Assembly: GCF_001953975.1 (NCBI RefSeq)
Contig: NZ_MBEJ01000126.1
Coordinates: 33,221 to 97,220 of the forward strand
From: Mycobacterium sp. NS-7484
Lineage (GTDB): Bacteria > Actinomycetota > Actinomycetes > Mycobacteriales > Mycobacteriaceae
Direction of reading: 5' to 3'
Length of the DNA stretch: 64,000 bases
In this document: positions 34,685 through 43,781 of the stretch, in pieces
Layout: each line of letters starts with the position of its first letter
Position numbering within the stretch: position 1 is the stretch's first letter
Notes under the pieces: model-generated
The model's input: the letters and a program-made list of their open reading frames with translations, nothing else
What the model was told of the DNA's origin: nothing
Database searches by the model: none
Translations under genes and position numbers: made by a program

Positions 34685-35530
34685 ATGGGGGAACCATTCG
34701 TCGGCAGTGAAGCCGTCGCCAACGGCGAGCTGCGCAAGAGCGCGCTACGCACCAAATACACCCGGGTGTTCCGCGACGTCTACGTCAGTCCGGGTACTGA
34801 ACTCACACCGCTCATCCGCGCCAAGGCCGGTTGGTTGTGGTCCCGTCAACGCGGAATCATCGCCGGTAAATCAGCGGCCGCAGTCCACGGCGCGAAGTGG
34901 GTGCCGGCCGACTCACCGCTGGAGATGATTCATTCCAACCGCAATCCCCATGCCGGGCTGCATGTTCGGACTGAGGCGATTGAAGTCGACGAGATCGTCC
35001 GTGTCGATGGAGTGCCGATCACTTCAGTCCCCCGTAGCGCACTCGACATCGGCAGTTGGTATCCGCGAGACGATGCCGTGGCAACGCTCGATGCACTGGC
35101 TCGCGCAACCGATCTCAAAGCCGCCGACGTCGAGCTGTTGATTCAGCGATATGCCCGTCGGCGAGGTGTTCAGCGCGCGCGGATTGCCTTGGATCTCATG
35201 GACGGTGGTGCTCAGTCACCACAGGAAACCTGGCTTCGGCTGGCCCTCATCGATGGTGGTCTACCTCGACCGCGAACTCAGATCCCGGTTTCCGACGGCC
35301 CAGGTGACCCGTTCGCCTTTCTCGACATGGGCTGGGACGACATCAAAGTCGCTGCCGAGTACGACGGCGAGGACCACCGCGCCAGCAATTGGCGGTACAA
35401 CTGGGACCTCAGGCGCGCCGAGCGGATACAACGACAAGGCTGGCTCAACGTCCGAGTGGCCGCCGGTGTCCGTAAAAGCGAAATTCTGCAACGGGTGAAT
35501 GCCGCACGGGCACAACGATTGTCACGCTAG
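34685..35530 (+). CDS. AbiEi-antitoxin-like protein with nuclease-fold C-terminus (281 aa)
   Basis: The N-terminal part (LRKSALRTKYTRVFRDVYV) resembles the winged-helix start of type IV AbiEi antitoxins. The C-terminal part (QSPQETWLRLAL ... AAEYDGEDHR) resembles the DUF559/Vsr-like PD-(D/E)XK fold seen in many actinobacterial proteins of this size. No partner AbiEii-type nucleotidyltransferase gene lies beside it, so a toxin-antitoxin role is doubtful. Hairpin repeats lie on both sides, and its stop codon TAG (35528-35530) is inside the left arm of copy D. The M. tuberculosis steroid block has no gene here, which suggests acquisition in this lineage. Confidence 0.7.
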   Translation: MGEPFVGSEAVANGELRKSALRTKYTRVFRDVYVSPGTELTPLIRAKAGWLWSRQRGIIAGKSAAAVHGAKWVPADSPLEMIHSNRNPHAGLHVRTEAIEVDEIVRVDGVPITSVPRSALDIGSWYPRDDAVATLDALARATDLKAADVELLIQRYARRRGVQRARIALDLMDGGAQSPQETWLRLALIDGGLPRPRTQIPVSDGPGDPFAFLDMGWDDIKVAAEYDGEDHRASNWRYNWDLRRAERIQRQGWLNVRVAAGVRKSEILQRVNAARAQRLSR

Positions 35531-35567
35531 CGTGGCATTTGACGGCGAGGGCCACTCTGGCGTGACA
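35520..35567 (+). repeat. Hairpin repeat copy D, overlapping the AbiEi-like stop codon
   Basis: Left arm TGTCACGCTAGCGTGGC (35520-35536) and right arm GCCACTCTGGCGTGACA (35551-35567), 15 of 17 paired. It lies between convergent genes and may end transcription from both sides. Confidence 0.75.
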
Positions 35568-35585
35568 GTCGCCGGCGGGCGGCGA

Positions 35586-36416
35586 CTACATCCGCTTCCA
35601 GAGATCGTCCGGGCTGGAATGACGCGGGGCCTCCGGGGCCACCGGAACCGGACCGGGCGCCGGGTGGCTCGGCGCAGCAGGAGCCGCCGCGGCGGGCGGC
35701 GCCGACGCAGGCGGAGCCGACGAAACGGGAGGCGCCGAATGCGGAGCCGCCGACGCGGCCCCACCGGAACGGTCGTTCAGCTGCGACTCGCGAGCCTCCA
35801 GCCCGGCCTCGCGCCGGTCCTGTGCAGTATCGCGATCGTTCTGCTGTGCCTCGCGGTCGTTTTGTTGCTTGTCCCGCTCGTTGAGCTTGGCTTCGCGTTC
35901 GTCCTGCTGCTGTTGGGGGTTCGGCCCACCGGGACCGCCTGGGCCGCCGGGCTGGCCGGCGCCGGGTGCACCGCCGCCGCTCTCTCCGCCGCCCTTGGCG
36001 CCTTCCATGGCCTTCATCAACGGCTCCATCAGTGAGCCGAACTGCCCGCCCATCTGACCTGCCATCTGAGCGGGTTGACCGGCCATCTGGCCCATCTGGC
36101 CGAGCTGCCCCATCATCTGGCTGAGCTGACCGACACCCTGCCCACCGGACTCGTCAGCCTTCTCGTAAGCCCCCTGGGCGTCGGAGAGCTTGCCGTTGAA
36201 CATGTTCTCTTTGGCCGACAGCGCTGTCACATTCGTGGTCAGCGACGCAGCCAGCGTCGGCACGATTCCAGCGATCGTCATGCTCATCGCGTCCTCGCCG
36301 GGCTGAATGGCCGGCAGGTCCGGCAGCTGTACCTCGCCGGGGCTCCAGTTGAGCGCACCGGGAGTTGTGAGCGGACTAGACACCGTTGCCACCTCTTTCC
36401 CGTCGCGACAGATCAC
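35586..36416 (-). CDS. EspJ/EspC-like ESX secretion-associated protein (about 276 aa)
   Basis: A helical region of about 90 residues contains Y84-E-K-A-D88, the YxxxD type VII secretion signal, as in small Esp proteins. It continues with a Gly/Met/Gln-rich stretch, a charged coiled-coil-like part with repeated NDRE/ERD units (about 165-215) and an Ala/Pro-rich tail. Export through an ESX system is therefore likely; the function is unknown. GTG at 36416 overlaps the stop of the upstream gene (GTGA), suggesting coupled translation. GTG at 36383, preceded by AAAGAGG, is an equally possible start and would place the signal at 73-77. Confidence 0.65.
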   Translation of the reverse strand: MICRDGKEVATVSSPLTTPGALNWSPGEVQLPDLPAIQPGEDAMSMTIAGIVPTLAASLTTNVTALSAKENMFNGKLSDAQGAYEKADESGGQGVGQLSQMMGQLGQMGQMAGQPAQMAGQMGGQFGSLMEPLMKAMEGAKGGGESGGGAPGAGQPGGPGGPGGPNPQQQQDEREAKLNERDKQQNDREAQQNDRDTAQDRREAGLEARESQLNDRSGGAASAAPHSAPPVSSAPPASAPPAAAAPAAPSHPAPGPVPVAPEAPRHSSPDDLWKRM

Positions 36417-37510
36417 CAATCGTCGTCATCGTCGACCTCCCCCAGATCATGTTCCAATGCGGCCGGTGCGACCAGGCCTGCTGCGGTGCCTCCGCCGCCA
36501 CCGCCACGCTGTCCGCCGCCCATCATGCCCATACCGCCGCCCATGCCGCCGCCCGCTGCATTGGCGGCGGCCAGCGGCGCGACGCCACCGATCACGGCGG
36601 CGCTGGCCCCGGGGTCGACCGACACCGGCGCGGTGCTGCCGCCGACCATCTTCGCCAACAAGGGAGTCTGCGGGCTACCGCCGCCGGCCCCGCCGGGCAG
36701 ACCGGCCGACTTCACCAGGCCCGCACCGCTGCTCGGCCCAGACCCACCGGCCAACGGGTGATTCGAGAACGCCGAGAACGGGCTGGCGCCACCGCCGGTG
36801 CCCTTCCCGCCCGAACCGAGCATCGACGTCAGCTGCTGAAGCGGCTGTGACAGCTGCTGCAACGGCTGGGCGAGCTGCTGAGGAATCTGCCCGGCCATCT
36901 GCGGAATCTGCCCCAGCATCTGCGGCAGCTGGCTGATCATCTGCAGCATCTGATCGGCACCCTTTTGCGCGGCCTGCTGTGCCTGGGCGGTGGGTGGCGT
37001 GCCGACCTGCGGGAGGTTGGCGATGGTGCTGAGGCTGCTGGCCATCTCGGAGCTGGCCGCCGAAACCGTCGCGATGTTCTGCGAGAGCCCCATCTTGATC
37101 CGGCTCTCGATCAGCTCCTGCTTGTTGCTGAACGGCAGCGCCTGCAAAGCCATGACCTCTTGCTGAACCTCTTCGGCCGCGGCATTGAGCATGGTCTTGG
37201 TCTGCACCACGGCTGCGGCCATCTGGGTCAACGCGGTGGCGATGGCCTGCGCCTGGGCGGCGTTAGCCTCGTGCCCGGCGATCATTCCGGTCGCCTCACC
37301 CGACGCCGCCAGCGAGGCACCGCCCTGCCACTCCCCGGTGAGCTTCGAGAGTTGGCTGGTCTGTTGAGGAACGACGGAGCCGCTGATCTTCGTCGCGACC
37401 TTGGTGTACGACGCCGCCGCTGCGGTCAGCTGGTCCTCATCGATATTCGGCCAAGCCGGTCCCTGCAACGTCTGCGACCCGTACGGGCTGCTGTCGCGCG
37501 GCATCCCCAT
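36413..37510 (-). CDS. EspK/PPE-like type VII secretion substrate (365 aa)
   Basis: The helical N-terminus (about 20-130) has a WxG turn in GEWQGGAS and aligns by eye with the start of EspK (IDEDQL... against ADEDTF..., followed by WxGG and Ala-rich helices). Residues about 185-230 hold repeated QxPQ/LPQM/LQQL units, and a Gly-rich region and an acidic tail ending DDDDDW follow. No PPE motif is seen. With the next gene it forms a likely secreted substrate pair. It lies 76 bases after ltp2 on the same strand, at the place where M. tuberculosis has Rv3539 (PPE63). Confidence 0.65.
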   Translation of the reverse strand: MGMPRDSSPYGSQTLQGPAWPNIDEDQLTAAAASYTKVATKISGSVVPQQTSQLSKLTGEWQGGASLAASGEATGMIAGHEANAAQAQAIATALTQMAAAVVQTKTMLNAAAEEVQQEVMALQALPFSNKQELIESRIKMGLSQNIATVSAASSEMASSLSTIANLPQVGTPPTAQAQQAAQKGADQMLQMISQLPQMLGQIPQMAGQIPQQLAQPLQQLSQPLQQLTSMLGSGGKGTGGGASPFSAFSNHPLAGGSGPSSGAGLVKSAGLPGGAGGGSPQTPLLAKMVGGSTAPVSVDPGASAAVIGGVAPLAAANAAGGGMGGGMGMMGGGQRGGGGGGTAAGLVAPAALEHDLGEVDDDDDW

Positions 37511-37586
37511 GCCACGGCCCCCTTCTACGCGTGGTGCACATCCGGAGCAAACATTACCGTGCCATGCGGCGGTGACAATGCACCTT

Positions 37587-38750
37587 TTATCCCAAGATCA
37601 ACCCGGAAGTCGGCACCCCGGTGCCCGCGGTGACCAGCACGTGCTCGACGCCCTCAACCTGGTTCACCGAGGTGCCCCGCAACTGGCGCACACCTTCGGC
37701 GATGCCGTTCATGCCATGGATGTAGGCCTCACCGAGCTGACCACCGTGGGTGTTGATCGGCAGCCGGCCACCGATCTCGATGGCACCGTCGGCAATGAAG
37801 TCCTTCGCCTCACCCTTGCCGCAGAAGCCGAGCTCCTCGAGCTGGATCAGCGTGTAGGGCGTGAAGTGGTCGTAGAGGACCGCGGTCTGGATGTCGGCGG
37901 GCGACAGACCGCTCTGCTCCCAGAGCTGACGTCCCACCAGGCCCATCTCGGGTAGGCCGAGCTCGTCGCGGTAGTACGAGTACATCGTGAACTGGTCGGT
38001 GCCTGCGCCCTGGGCGGCCGCCTCGATGATCGCCGGCCGGTGCTTGAGATCCTTGGCCCGCTCGGGGGTGGTGACGACGATGGCCACGCCACCGTCGGTC
38101 TCCTGGCAGCAGTCCAGCAGACGCAGCGGCTCGGCGATCCACCGGGAATTCTGGTGATCCTCGATGGTGATCGGCTTGCCGTAGAAGTGCGCCTTCGGAT
38201 TGTTGGCGGCGTGCTTGCGATCGGCCACCGACACCGCACCGAAATCGGCGCTGGTAGCGCCATATTCGTGCATGTACCGCTGGGCAATCATGGCCACCGA
38301 GGCGGCCGGCGTGCTCAACCCGTGCGGGTAGGACCAGCTGTACTCGACGCCGCGCGAATCGGCGTTGACGGTCAGGCCGGTCATCACCTGCCCGAACCGG
38401 AACTCCGAGCGCTCATTGAAGGCTCGGTACGCCACAACGACTTCCGCGACACCGGTCGCGACGGCCAGCGCCGCCTGTTGGACGGTCGCTGCCGCGGCAC
38501 CGCCGCCATAACCGATCTGGCTGAAGAACTTCAGGTCGCCGATCCCGGTGGATCGGGCCACGGCGGTCTCCAGGTTGGAGTCCATCGTGAACGTGACCAG
38601 ACCGTCGACGTCCGAGGGCGCCAGGCCCGCGTCGTCGAGCGCGTCGAGCACCGCCTCGGCGGCCAGACGCAGTTCACTACGACCGGAGTTCTTGGAGAAG
38701 TCGGTGGCACCGATCCCGGCGATCGCTGCCTTGCCGGACAAGCCGCTCAT
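37587..38750 (-). CDS. ltp2: Steroid side-chain retro-aldolase Ltp2 (387 aa)
   Basis: Thiolase-fold protein that, with the DUF35 domain of ChsH2, cleaves 17-hydroxy-3-oxo-pregnene-carboxyl-CoA to androstenedione and propionyl-CoA, the last side-chain step. The sequence is of the SCP-x/lipid-transfer thiolase type, with a C-terminal NTHGGQLGEAYIHG segment. Last gene of the cyp125 operon, overlapping chsH1 by ATGA. Orthologue position of Rv3540c. Confidence 0.93.
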   Translation of the reverse strand: MSGLSGKAAIAGIGATDFSKNSGRSELRLAAEAVLDALDDAGLAPSDVDGLVTFTMDSNLETAVARSTGIGDLKFFSQIGYGGGAAAATVQQAALAVATGVAEVVVAYRAFNERSEFRFGQVMTGLTVNADSRGVEYSWSYPHGLSTPAASVAMIAQRYMHEYGATSADFGAVSVADRKHAANNPKAHFYGKPITIEDHQNSRWIAEPLRLLDCCQETDGGVAIVVTTPERAKDLKHRPAIIEAAAQGAGTDQFTMYSYYRDELGLPEMGLVGRQLWEQSGLSPADIQTAVLYDHFTPYTLIQLEELGFCGKGEAKDFIADGAIEIGGRLPINTHGGQLGEAYIHGMNGIAEGVRQLRGTSVNQVEGVEHVLVTAGTGVPTSGLILG

Positions 38751-39151
38751 GCCTGGTCTCCCAAAGTAAGCGTGGCCGTGGCGATCACGTGATCGCCGAG
38801 GCTGTTGGATCCGGTCACCTTGACGGTCACCACATCATCCTCGATCGCGGTCACCTCACCACGGAACGTCACGGTGTCATATGCGTACCACGGCACGCCG
38901 AGGCGCAACCCGATCGACTTGATCCGCGCCGACGGCCCCGCCCAGTCGGTGAGGTACCGCTGGACCAGCCCGGTGTCGGTGAGGATGTTGACGAAGATGT
39001 CCTTGGATCCCTTGGCCTGCGCCTTGTCCCGATCGTGGTGCACGTCCTGGTAGTCGCGGGTGGCGATGGCCGTGGACACGATGAACGTCGGGTCTCCGTA
39101 GAAGGCGAGCTCGGGCAGCTTCTGCCCGACGGTTGCGACGGGCGCGCTCAC
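38747..39151 (-). CDS. chsH1: MaoC-like hydratase subunit ChsH1 (134 aa)
   Basis: Single-hotdog subunit that pairs with ChsH2 to hydrate 3-oxo-4,17-pregnadiene-20-carboxyl-CoA. The core YGDPTFIVSTAIATRDYQ and DVHHDRD hold the catalytic region. I chose GTG at 39149-39151, which overlaps the chsH2 stop (GTGA) and gives a length close to the M. tuberculosis protein; an ATG at 39181 would add ten residues inside chsH2. Orthologue position of Rv3541c. Confidence 0.92.
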   Translation of the reverse strand: MSAPVATVGQKLPELAFYGDPTFIVSTAIATRDYQDVHHDRDKAQAKGSKDIFVNILTDTGLVQRYLTDWAGPSARIKSIGLRLGVPWYAYDTVTFRGEVTAIEDDVVTVKVTGSNSLGDHVIATATLTLGDQA

Positions 39152-40107
39152 TTGGCCGGCTCCCATGCGTAGAGCGTCCATGCCGGGCTGACCTCGCTGT
39201 CCGGGAAGTCGATAAAGGTTGCGCGCACGGGCATTCCGATCTCCACCTTGTCGGTGTCCACATTGCGCAGCTCACCGAGCATGCGCACGCCTTCTTCGAG
39301 TTCCACCAGCGCGATGACGAACGGCAGGCTGCGGCCCGGCACCTTGGGCGCGTGGTGCACGACATAGCTGAACACCGTGCCGTTGCCCGAGGCCACGACA
39401 TACTCGATCGGTTCTTCTTTGGCCTGCCACACCGCAGGCACCGGCGGATGCTGCAGCGAGCCGTCCGGACGCTTCTGGATGCGCAGCTCGTGCGCGTTCA
39501 CACCGTCCCAGAAGAACTGGGTGTCCTTCGACGATGCCGGACGCATCAGCTTGTCCGGGTCGAGGTCCTCGGGAACAGCCGGTTTGTCGGCCGCCCGTGG
39601 CTTGAATTTCATGATGCGCCAGTTCATCTCGGCGACAGTCTCGGTCTCACCGACGTCACCGACGGTCCAGGTGATGAGCTGGTTGATGAAGAAGCTTTCA
39701 CCCAGCGCAGTTTGCTTGGGGCCCACCACGTCGACGATCTCGGCGTGGATGGTGACTTCTTCGCCGGGCTGCAGGTACCGGTGGTAGGTCTGCTCACAGT
39801 TCGTCGCGACCACCCCGACATATCCGGCATCGTCGAAGAGCTTCATGATCTTCGACAGCGGATCGTCGTCGGATCGACCCTGACCCAACCCGCCCATCGT
39901 CCACACCTGGATCATCGCCGGCGGCGCGACGACGCCGGGATGACCGGCGGCCTTGGCCGCTTCGGCATCGACGTAGATGGGGTTCTTGTCGCCGATGGCG
40001 TCGACCCAGTGGTGAATCATCGGCTGGTTCACCGGGTCTCGGCCCGCACGCGGCTCGCTCGTACCGGCCGCCTTGATCTTCTCGATTCCGGCCTGCAGAT
40101 CACTCAT
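39148..40107 (-). CDS. chsH2: ChsH2: MaoC-like hydratase domain fused to DUF35 (319 aa)
   Basis: The N-terminal MaoC-like half (to about residue 180) forms the hydratase with ChsH1. The C-terminal DUF35 half (from about 190) binds Ltp2 and is needed for the aldol cleavage that follows. GGGGAG lies 7 bases before the ATG. It is separated from chsE2 by 85 bases in which I see no gene. Orthologue position of Rv3542c. Confidence 0.93.
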   Translation of the reverse strand: MSDLQAGIEKIKAAGTSEPRAGRDPVNQPMIHHWVDAIGDKNPIYVDAEAAKAAGHPGVVAPPAMIQVWTMGGLGQGRSDDDPLSKIMKLFDDAGYVGVVATNCEQTYHRYLQPGEEVTIHAEIVDVVGPKQTALGESFFINQLITWTVGDVGETETVAEMNWRIMKFKPRAADKPAVPEDLDPDKLMRPASSKDTQFFWDGVNAHELRIQKRPDGSLQHPPVPAVWQAKEEPIEYVVASGNGTVFSYVVHHAPKVPGRSLPFVIALVELEEGVRMLGELRNVDTDKVEIGMPVRATFIDFPDSEVSPAWTLYAWEPAK

Positions 40108-40192
40108 CGGCGTACTCCCCGTCGAAAGTGAAGTTGTTTGCGAGAATCGGACAATTTCTCGCCATCGAGTTCACGCTCGACGTCGTCCACCA

Positions 40193-41356
40193 TCATCGCG
40201 GAACCCTCGGCACGCGCAGACCCGACGCCGCAATCATCTCCCGCATCACCTCGTTGACTCCACCACCGAAGGTGATGACCAGGTTGCGCTTGGCCATCTT
40301 GTCCAGCCACACCAGCAATTCGGCGGTCTCCGGGTCGGCGGGGTTGCCGTACTTGCCGACGATCTCCTCGGCCAGCCGGCCGACTTCCTGGATCCGTTCG
40401 GTGGAGAACACCTTGGTGGCCGCGGCATCGGCCACGGCGATCGTCTCGCCGGAGGCGGCCACCTGCCAGTTGAGCAGCTCGTTGATCCGCCAGATCGACT
40501 TGATCTGCCCGAGAAGGCGTTTCACGTCGTCGTGCTCGATCGGGGTGACCCCGTCCGAACCGGGCTTGGACGCCCAGGCGTGCACCTGGTCGTAGATGCC
40601 GGCGACGCGGCCGGCCGGGCCCAGACCGACCCGCTCGTGGTTGAGCTGGGTGGTGATGAGCTTCCAGCCGCCGTTCTCCTCCCCGACGAGCATGTCGGCG
40701 GGCACGTGCACGTCGTTGTAGTACGACGCGTTGGTGTGGTGCGCACCGTCGGACAGGATGATCGGGGTCCAGGAGTAACCCGGATCCTTGGTGTCGACGA
40801 TCAGGATCGAGATGCCCTTGTGCTTGGCGGCCGTGGGATCGGTCCGGCAGGCCAGCCAGATGTAGTCGGCATCGTGGGCGCCGGTGGTCCACATCTTCTG
40901 CCCGTTGACGATGTACTCATCGCCATGCCGCACCGCGGTGGTACGCAGCGAGGCCAGGTCCGTTCCGGCGTCGGGCTCGGAGTAGCCGATCGCGAAATGC
41001 ACGTCACCGGAAAGGATGCCGGGCAGGAACTTCTTCTTCTGCTCCTCGGTGCCCAGCGCCTGCAGGGTGGGGCCCACTGTCTGCAGCGTGACCATCGGCA
41101 ACGGGATGTCCGCGCGGTTGGCCTCGTTGATGAAGATCTGCTGCTCGACCGGGCCGAAACCCAGACCGCCGTACTCCTTGGGCCAGCCGACACCGAGCTT
41201 GCCGTCGCTGCCCATCCGCTTGATCACCGTGCGGTAGGCCTCGTTGTGCCGATCGGACTCCATCGCCTTGGCTTCTTCGGGCGTGATGAGAGTCGAGAAG
41301 TATTCGCGCAGTTCGGCTTGTAGCGCCCGCTGTTCGGGCGTCAGATCGATGAACAT
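40193..41356 (-). CDS. chsE2: Acyl-CoA dehydrogenase subunit ChsE2 (FadE29, 387 aa)
   Basis: Half of the alpha2beta2 FAD dehydrogenase that oxidises 3-oxo-4-pregnene-20-carboxyl-CoA. The sequence is a full acyl-CoA dehydrogenase, with FAIGYSEPDAGTDLASL and MWTTGAHDADYIWLACRT flavin-binding segments. Its ATG directly follows the TAA of chsE1, so the partner subunits are translated together. Orthologue position of Rv3543c. Confidence 0.94.
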   Translation of the reverse strand: MFIDLTPEQRALQAELREYFSTLITPEEAKAMESDRHNEAYRTVIKRMGSDGKLGVGWPKEYGGLGFGPVEQQIFINEANRADIPLPMVTLQTVGPTLQALGTEEQKKKFLPGILSGDVHFAIGYSEPDAGTDLASLRTTAVRHGDEYIVNGQKMWTTGAHDADYIWLACRTDPTAAKHKGISILIVDTKDPGYSWTPIILSDGAHHTNASYYNDVHVPADMLVGEENGGWKLITTQLNHERVGLGPAGRVAGIYDQVHAWASKPGSDGVTPIEHDDVKRLLGQIKSIWRINELLNWQVAASGETIAVADAAATKVFSTERIQEVGRLAEEIVGKYGNPADPETAELLVWLDKMAKRNLVITFGGGVNEVMREMIAASGLRVPRVPR

Positions 41357-42361
41357 TTACGCTCCCACCAGGTCGAGGCGATGCGACGGACCACCCAACA
41401 ACCGGGTCAGATCCTTGATCGAGGAGTAGTAGCGGTCCATCGGGTAGGTGATGTCCATACCCATACCGCCGTGCAGGTGATGGCACAGCCGCATGGCCGG
41501 CGCGGCCTGCGAGGTCAGCCAGTAACCCAGGATGCCCAGATCCTCGTCGGCGTCGAGACCTTCCGACAGCCGCCACAGCGCCGACGTGGACACCAAAGAG
41601 ATTGTCCGCGAGGCGATGTAGACCTCCGACAACTGGGCAGCCACGGTCTGGAACGTCGACAGCGGGCGACCGAACTGCTCGCGGGTGGCCACATAGTCGG
41701 CGGTCAACCGCAGGGCACCGGCGACCAATCCGGCCGCGAACGCCCCGGTGACCGCCAGCGCCAACTCGTTGACCCGGTGCGCCGTCGCGCCCTCGAGCAC
41801 GTCGGCGGCATCCACGGTGACGTCGGCGAAGGTGACGACGTACTCATCCGAACCGTTGGCGGTCGGGGTCTTGGTGACCGTCACACCGTCGGCCGTGGGC
41901 GACACGACGACCACCGCGTTGTCGGCGGTGACCACCAGCCACTTGGCCGTCTCGGCATACGGCACACCGGTTTTGGTGCCGTTGAGCTTGCCGTCGGCAT
42001 AGTTGGCGGAAGGCCGCTCCGGCAGCTGCTGCCCGGGCTCGTTGAGCGCGGCGGAGAGCACCGCACCGGTGGCAACCCCGGACAGATACCGGTCCTGCTG
42101 GGCATCGGAGGCCAAATCGAGCAGCGGCACCAGCCCGAGACCGAGGGTGGCCAGCGCCGGGCTGATCGTGCCGTGGCGGCCGATCTCGGTGAGCGCGGTG
42201 GACAACTCGGACAGGCCCAGCCCGTCTCCCCCGAGGCGTTCCGGCACTCCCAGCGCCGCAACACCACCGGAAACCAGTGCATCCCAGGTGTTGTCGCGTT
42301 CCAGAACAGAGGTCACCACATCGGCGACAGCCTGCTGCTCCGGGTTCGGTGTGAAATCCAC
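41357..42361 (-). CDS. chsE1: Acyl-CoA dehydrogenase subunit ChsE1 (FadE28, 334 aa)
   Basis: Shorter, divergent partner of ChsE2 in the heterotetrameric side-chain dehydrogenase. The C-terminal HLHGGMGMDITYPMDRYY stretch is typical of acyl-CoA dehydrogenases. The start is GTG at 42359-42361, preceded by GAGGAGG at 6-7 bases. It lies 27 bases after cyp125 in the same operon. Orthologue position of Rv3544c. Confidence 0.93.
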   Translation of the reverse strand: MDFTPNPEQQAVADVVTSVLERDNTWDALVSGGVAALGVPERLGGDGLGLSELSTALTEIGRHGTISPALATLGLGLVPLLDLASDAQQDRYLSGVATGAVLSAALNEPGQQLPERPSANYADGKLNGTKTGVPYAETAKWLVVTADNAVVVVSPTADGVTVTKTPTANGSDEYVVTFADVTVDAADVLEGATAHRVNELALAVTGAFAAGLVAGALRLTADYVATREQFGRPLSTFQTVAAQLSEVYIASRTISLVSTSALWRLSEGLDADEDLGILGYWLTSQAAPAMRLCHHLHGGMGMDITYPMDRYYSSIKDLTRLLGGPSHRLDLVGA

Positions 42362-42388
42362 CCGAATCCTCCTCGATTCGTTAGACGA

Positions 42389-43639
42389 TCAATGGCTGAC
42401 CGGGCACTTACCCGTGTAGTCCACGGGCCAGTGCTTGATACCGTTGAGCCATCCGGACTTCAGCCGCTCCGGCTCGCCGATCGGCTTGAGGTCGGGCATG
42501 TGGTCGGCGACGGCGTTGAAGATCAGGTTGATCGTCAGACGGGCCAGGTTGGCGCCGATGCAGTAGTGCGCGCCGGTGCCGCCGAAACCCACATGCGGGT
42601 TCGGGTCACGCAGGATGTTGAACGTGTACGGGTCGTCGAACACCGTCTCGTCGAAGTTGGCCGAGCGGTAGGACATCACCACTCGCTCACCGGCCTTGAT
42701 CTTGACGCCGGCGATCTCGGTGTCCTCGCTGGCGGTGCGCTGGAACGCCGAAACCGGTGTGGCCCAACGGATGATCTCGTCGACGGCGGTCTTGGGACGT
42801 TCCTTCTTGAAGAGCTCCCACTGGTCGGGGTTCTGCGAGAACGCGATCATGCCGTGGGTGATCGAGTTGCGACTGGTCTCGTTGCCCGCCACCGCCAGCA
42901 TGATGACGAAGAAGCCGAACTCGTCGTCAGACAGCTTCTCGCCGTCGATGTCGGCCTGGATCAGCTTGGTGACGATGTCGTCGGTCGGGTTCTTGCCCCG
43001 CTCCTCGGCCATCTTCATGGCGTAGGTGATGACCTCGAAGGAGGACATGGCCGGATCGATGTCGGCGTATTCGGGATCGTCGCCGGCGGTCATCTCGTTG
43101 GACCAGCGGAACAGCTTGTCGCGATCATCCTGGGGCACACCCAGCAGCTCGGCGATGGCCTGCAACGGCAGCTCACAGGACACCTGCTCGACGAAGTCGC
43201 CGGAGTTGGACGCCGCGGCGTTCTTGGCGATCTGCTGCGCACGGTTGTTCAGCTCGTCCTCGAGGCGCGAGAGCGCACGCGGGGTGAAACCGCGGGAGAT
43301 GATCTTGCGCAGTCGGGTGTGATGCGGGGCATCCATGTTGAGCAGCACGGCGCGCTGCAGATCGACGGCCTCGCGGGTCATCTCCTGCGGCCACACCGGG
43401 ATCGCCCCGTTCATCGCGCTGGAGAACACGTCGCTGCGCAGCGAGACGTCCTTGACGTCCTCGTGCCGGGTGACCAGCCAGTAACCCTTGTCGCCGAAGC
43501 CGCCGGTGCCGCCGGGCACGTCGACCCAGCGAACGGGCTCGGCCTTGCGCAACTCGGCAAGTTCCTCGACCGGCAGCCCCTTGAGGTTGAGCTCGGAATC
43601 GAGGAAGTCGAAGTCCTTGGGGATGTTCGGGCAGCCCAT
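42389..43639 (-). CDS. cyp125: Steroid C26/C27 monooxygenase CYP125 (416 aa)
   Basis: Cytochrome P450 that starts side-chain degradation by oxidising the terminal methyl of cholesterol or cholestenone. The I-helix segment AGNETSRNS and heme-binding FGGTGAHYCIG (Cys about 360) are intact. I chose ATG 43639 (MGCPNIP) because AAGGAG lies 7 bases upstream; a longer frame from 43723 adds 28 residues of no family character. First gene of the operon ending with ltp2, divergent from fadA5. Orthologue position of Rv3545c. Confidence 0.94.
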   Translation of the reverse strand: MGCPNIPKDFDFLDSELNLKGLPVEELAELRKAEPVRWVDVPGGTGGFGDKGYWLVTRHEDVKDVSLRSDVFSSAMNGAIPVWPQEMTREAVDLQRAVLLNMDAPHHTRLRKIISRGFTPRALSRLEDELNNRAQQIAKNAAASNSGDFVEQVSCELPLQAIAELLGVPQDDRDKLFRWSNEMTAGDDPEYADIDPAMSSFEVITYAMKMAEERGKNPTDDIVTKLIQADIDGEKLSDDEFGFFVIMLAVAGNETSRNSITHGMIAFSQNPDQWELFKKERPKTAVDEIIRWATPVSAFQRTASEDTEIAGVKIKAGERVVMSYRSANFDETVFDDPYTFNILRDPNPHVGFGGTGAHYCIGANLARLTINLIFNAVADHMPDLKPIGEPERLKSGWLNGIKHWPVDYTGKCPVSH

Positions 43640-43692
43640 GTGTCTACTCCTTGGGTTTGTAGCAAGCCGTGCGCGTAGCCAGCAATGCTTGA

Positions 43693-43706
43693 AACAACGT
43701 GGTCTA
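43693..43706. promoter_or_regulatory. Degenerate KstR-like site near cyp125
   Basis: AACAACGTGGTCTA differs from TnnAACnnGTTnnA at two fixed positions. It lies 54-67 bases upstream of the cyp125 start and could be a weak second site. Confidence 0.25.
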
Positions 43707-43781
43707 GTACCAATTGAGACCATTGAAACACGGCTTGACCGCAGATCAAAGGTAGTGATGCATCGGCGCTTGTCAGAGTAA

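Noticed and set aside
41381..43678. 765-codon plus-strand open frame
   Set aside because: Antisense to chsE1 and cyp125, both intact and well supported; composition is that of a shadow frame.
43640..43723. 28-residue N-terminal extension of CYP125
   Set aside because: A good ribosome binding site precedes the ATG at 43639, and the extension has no family character.
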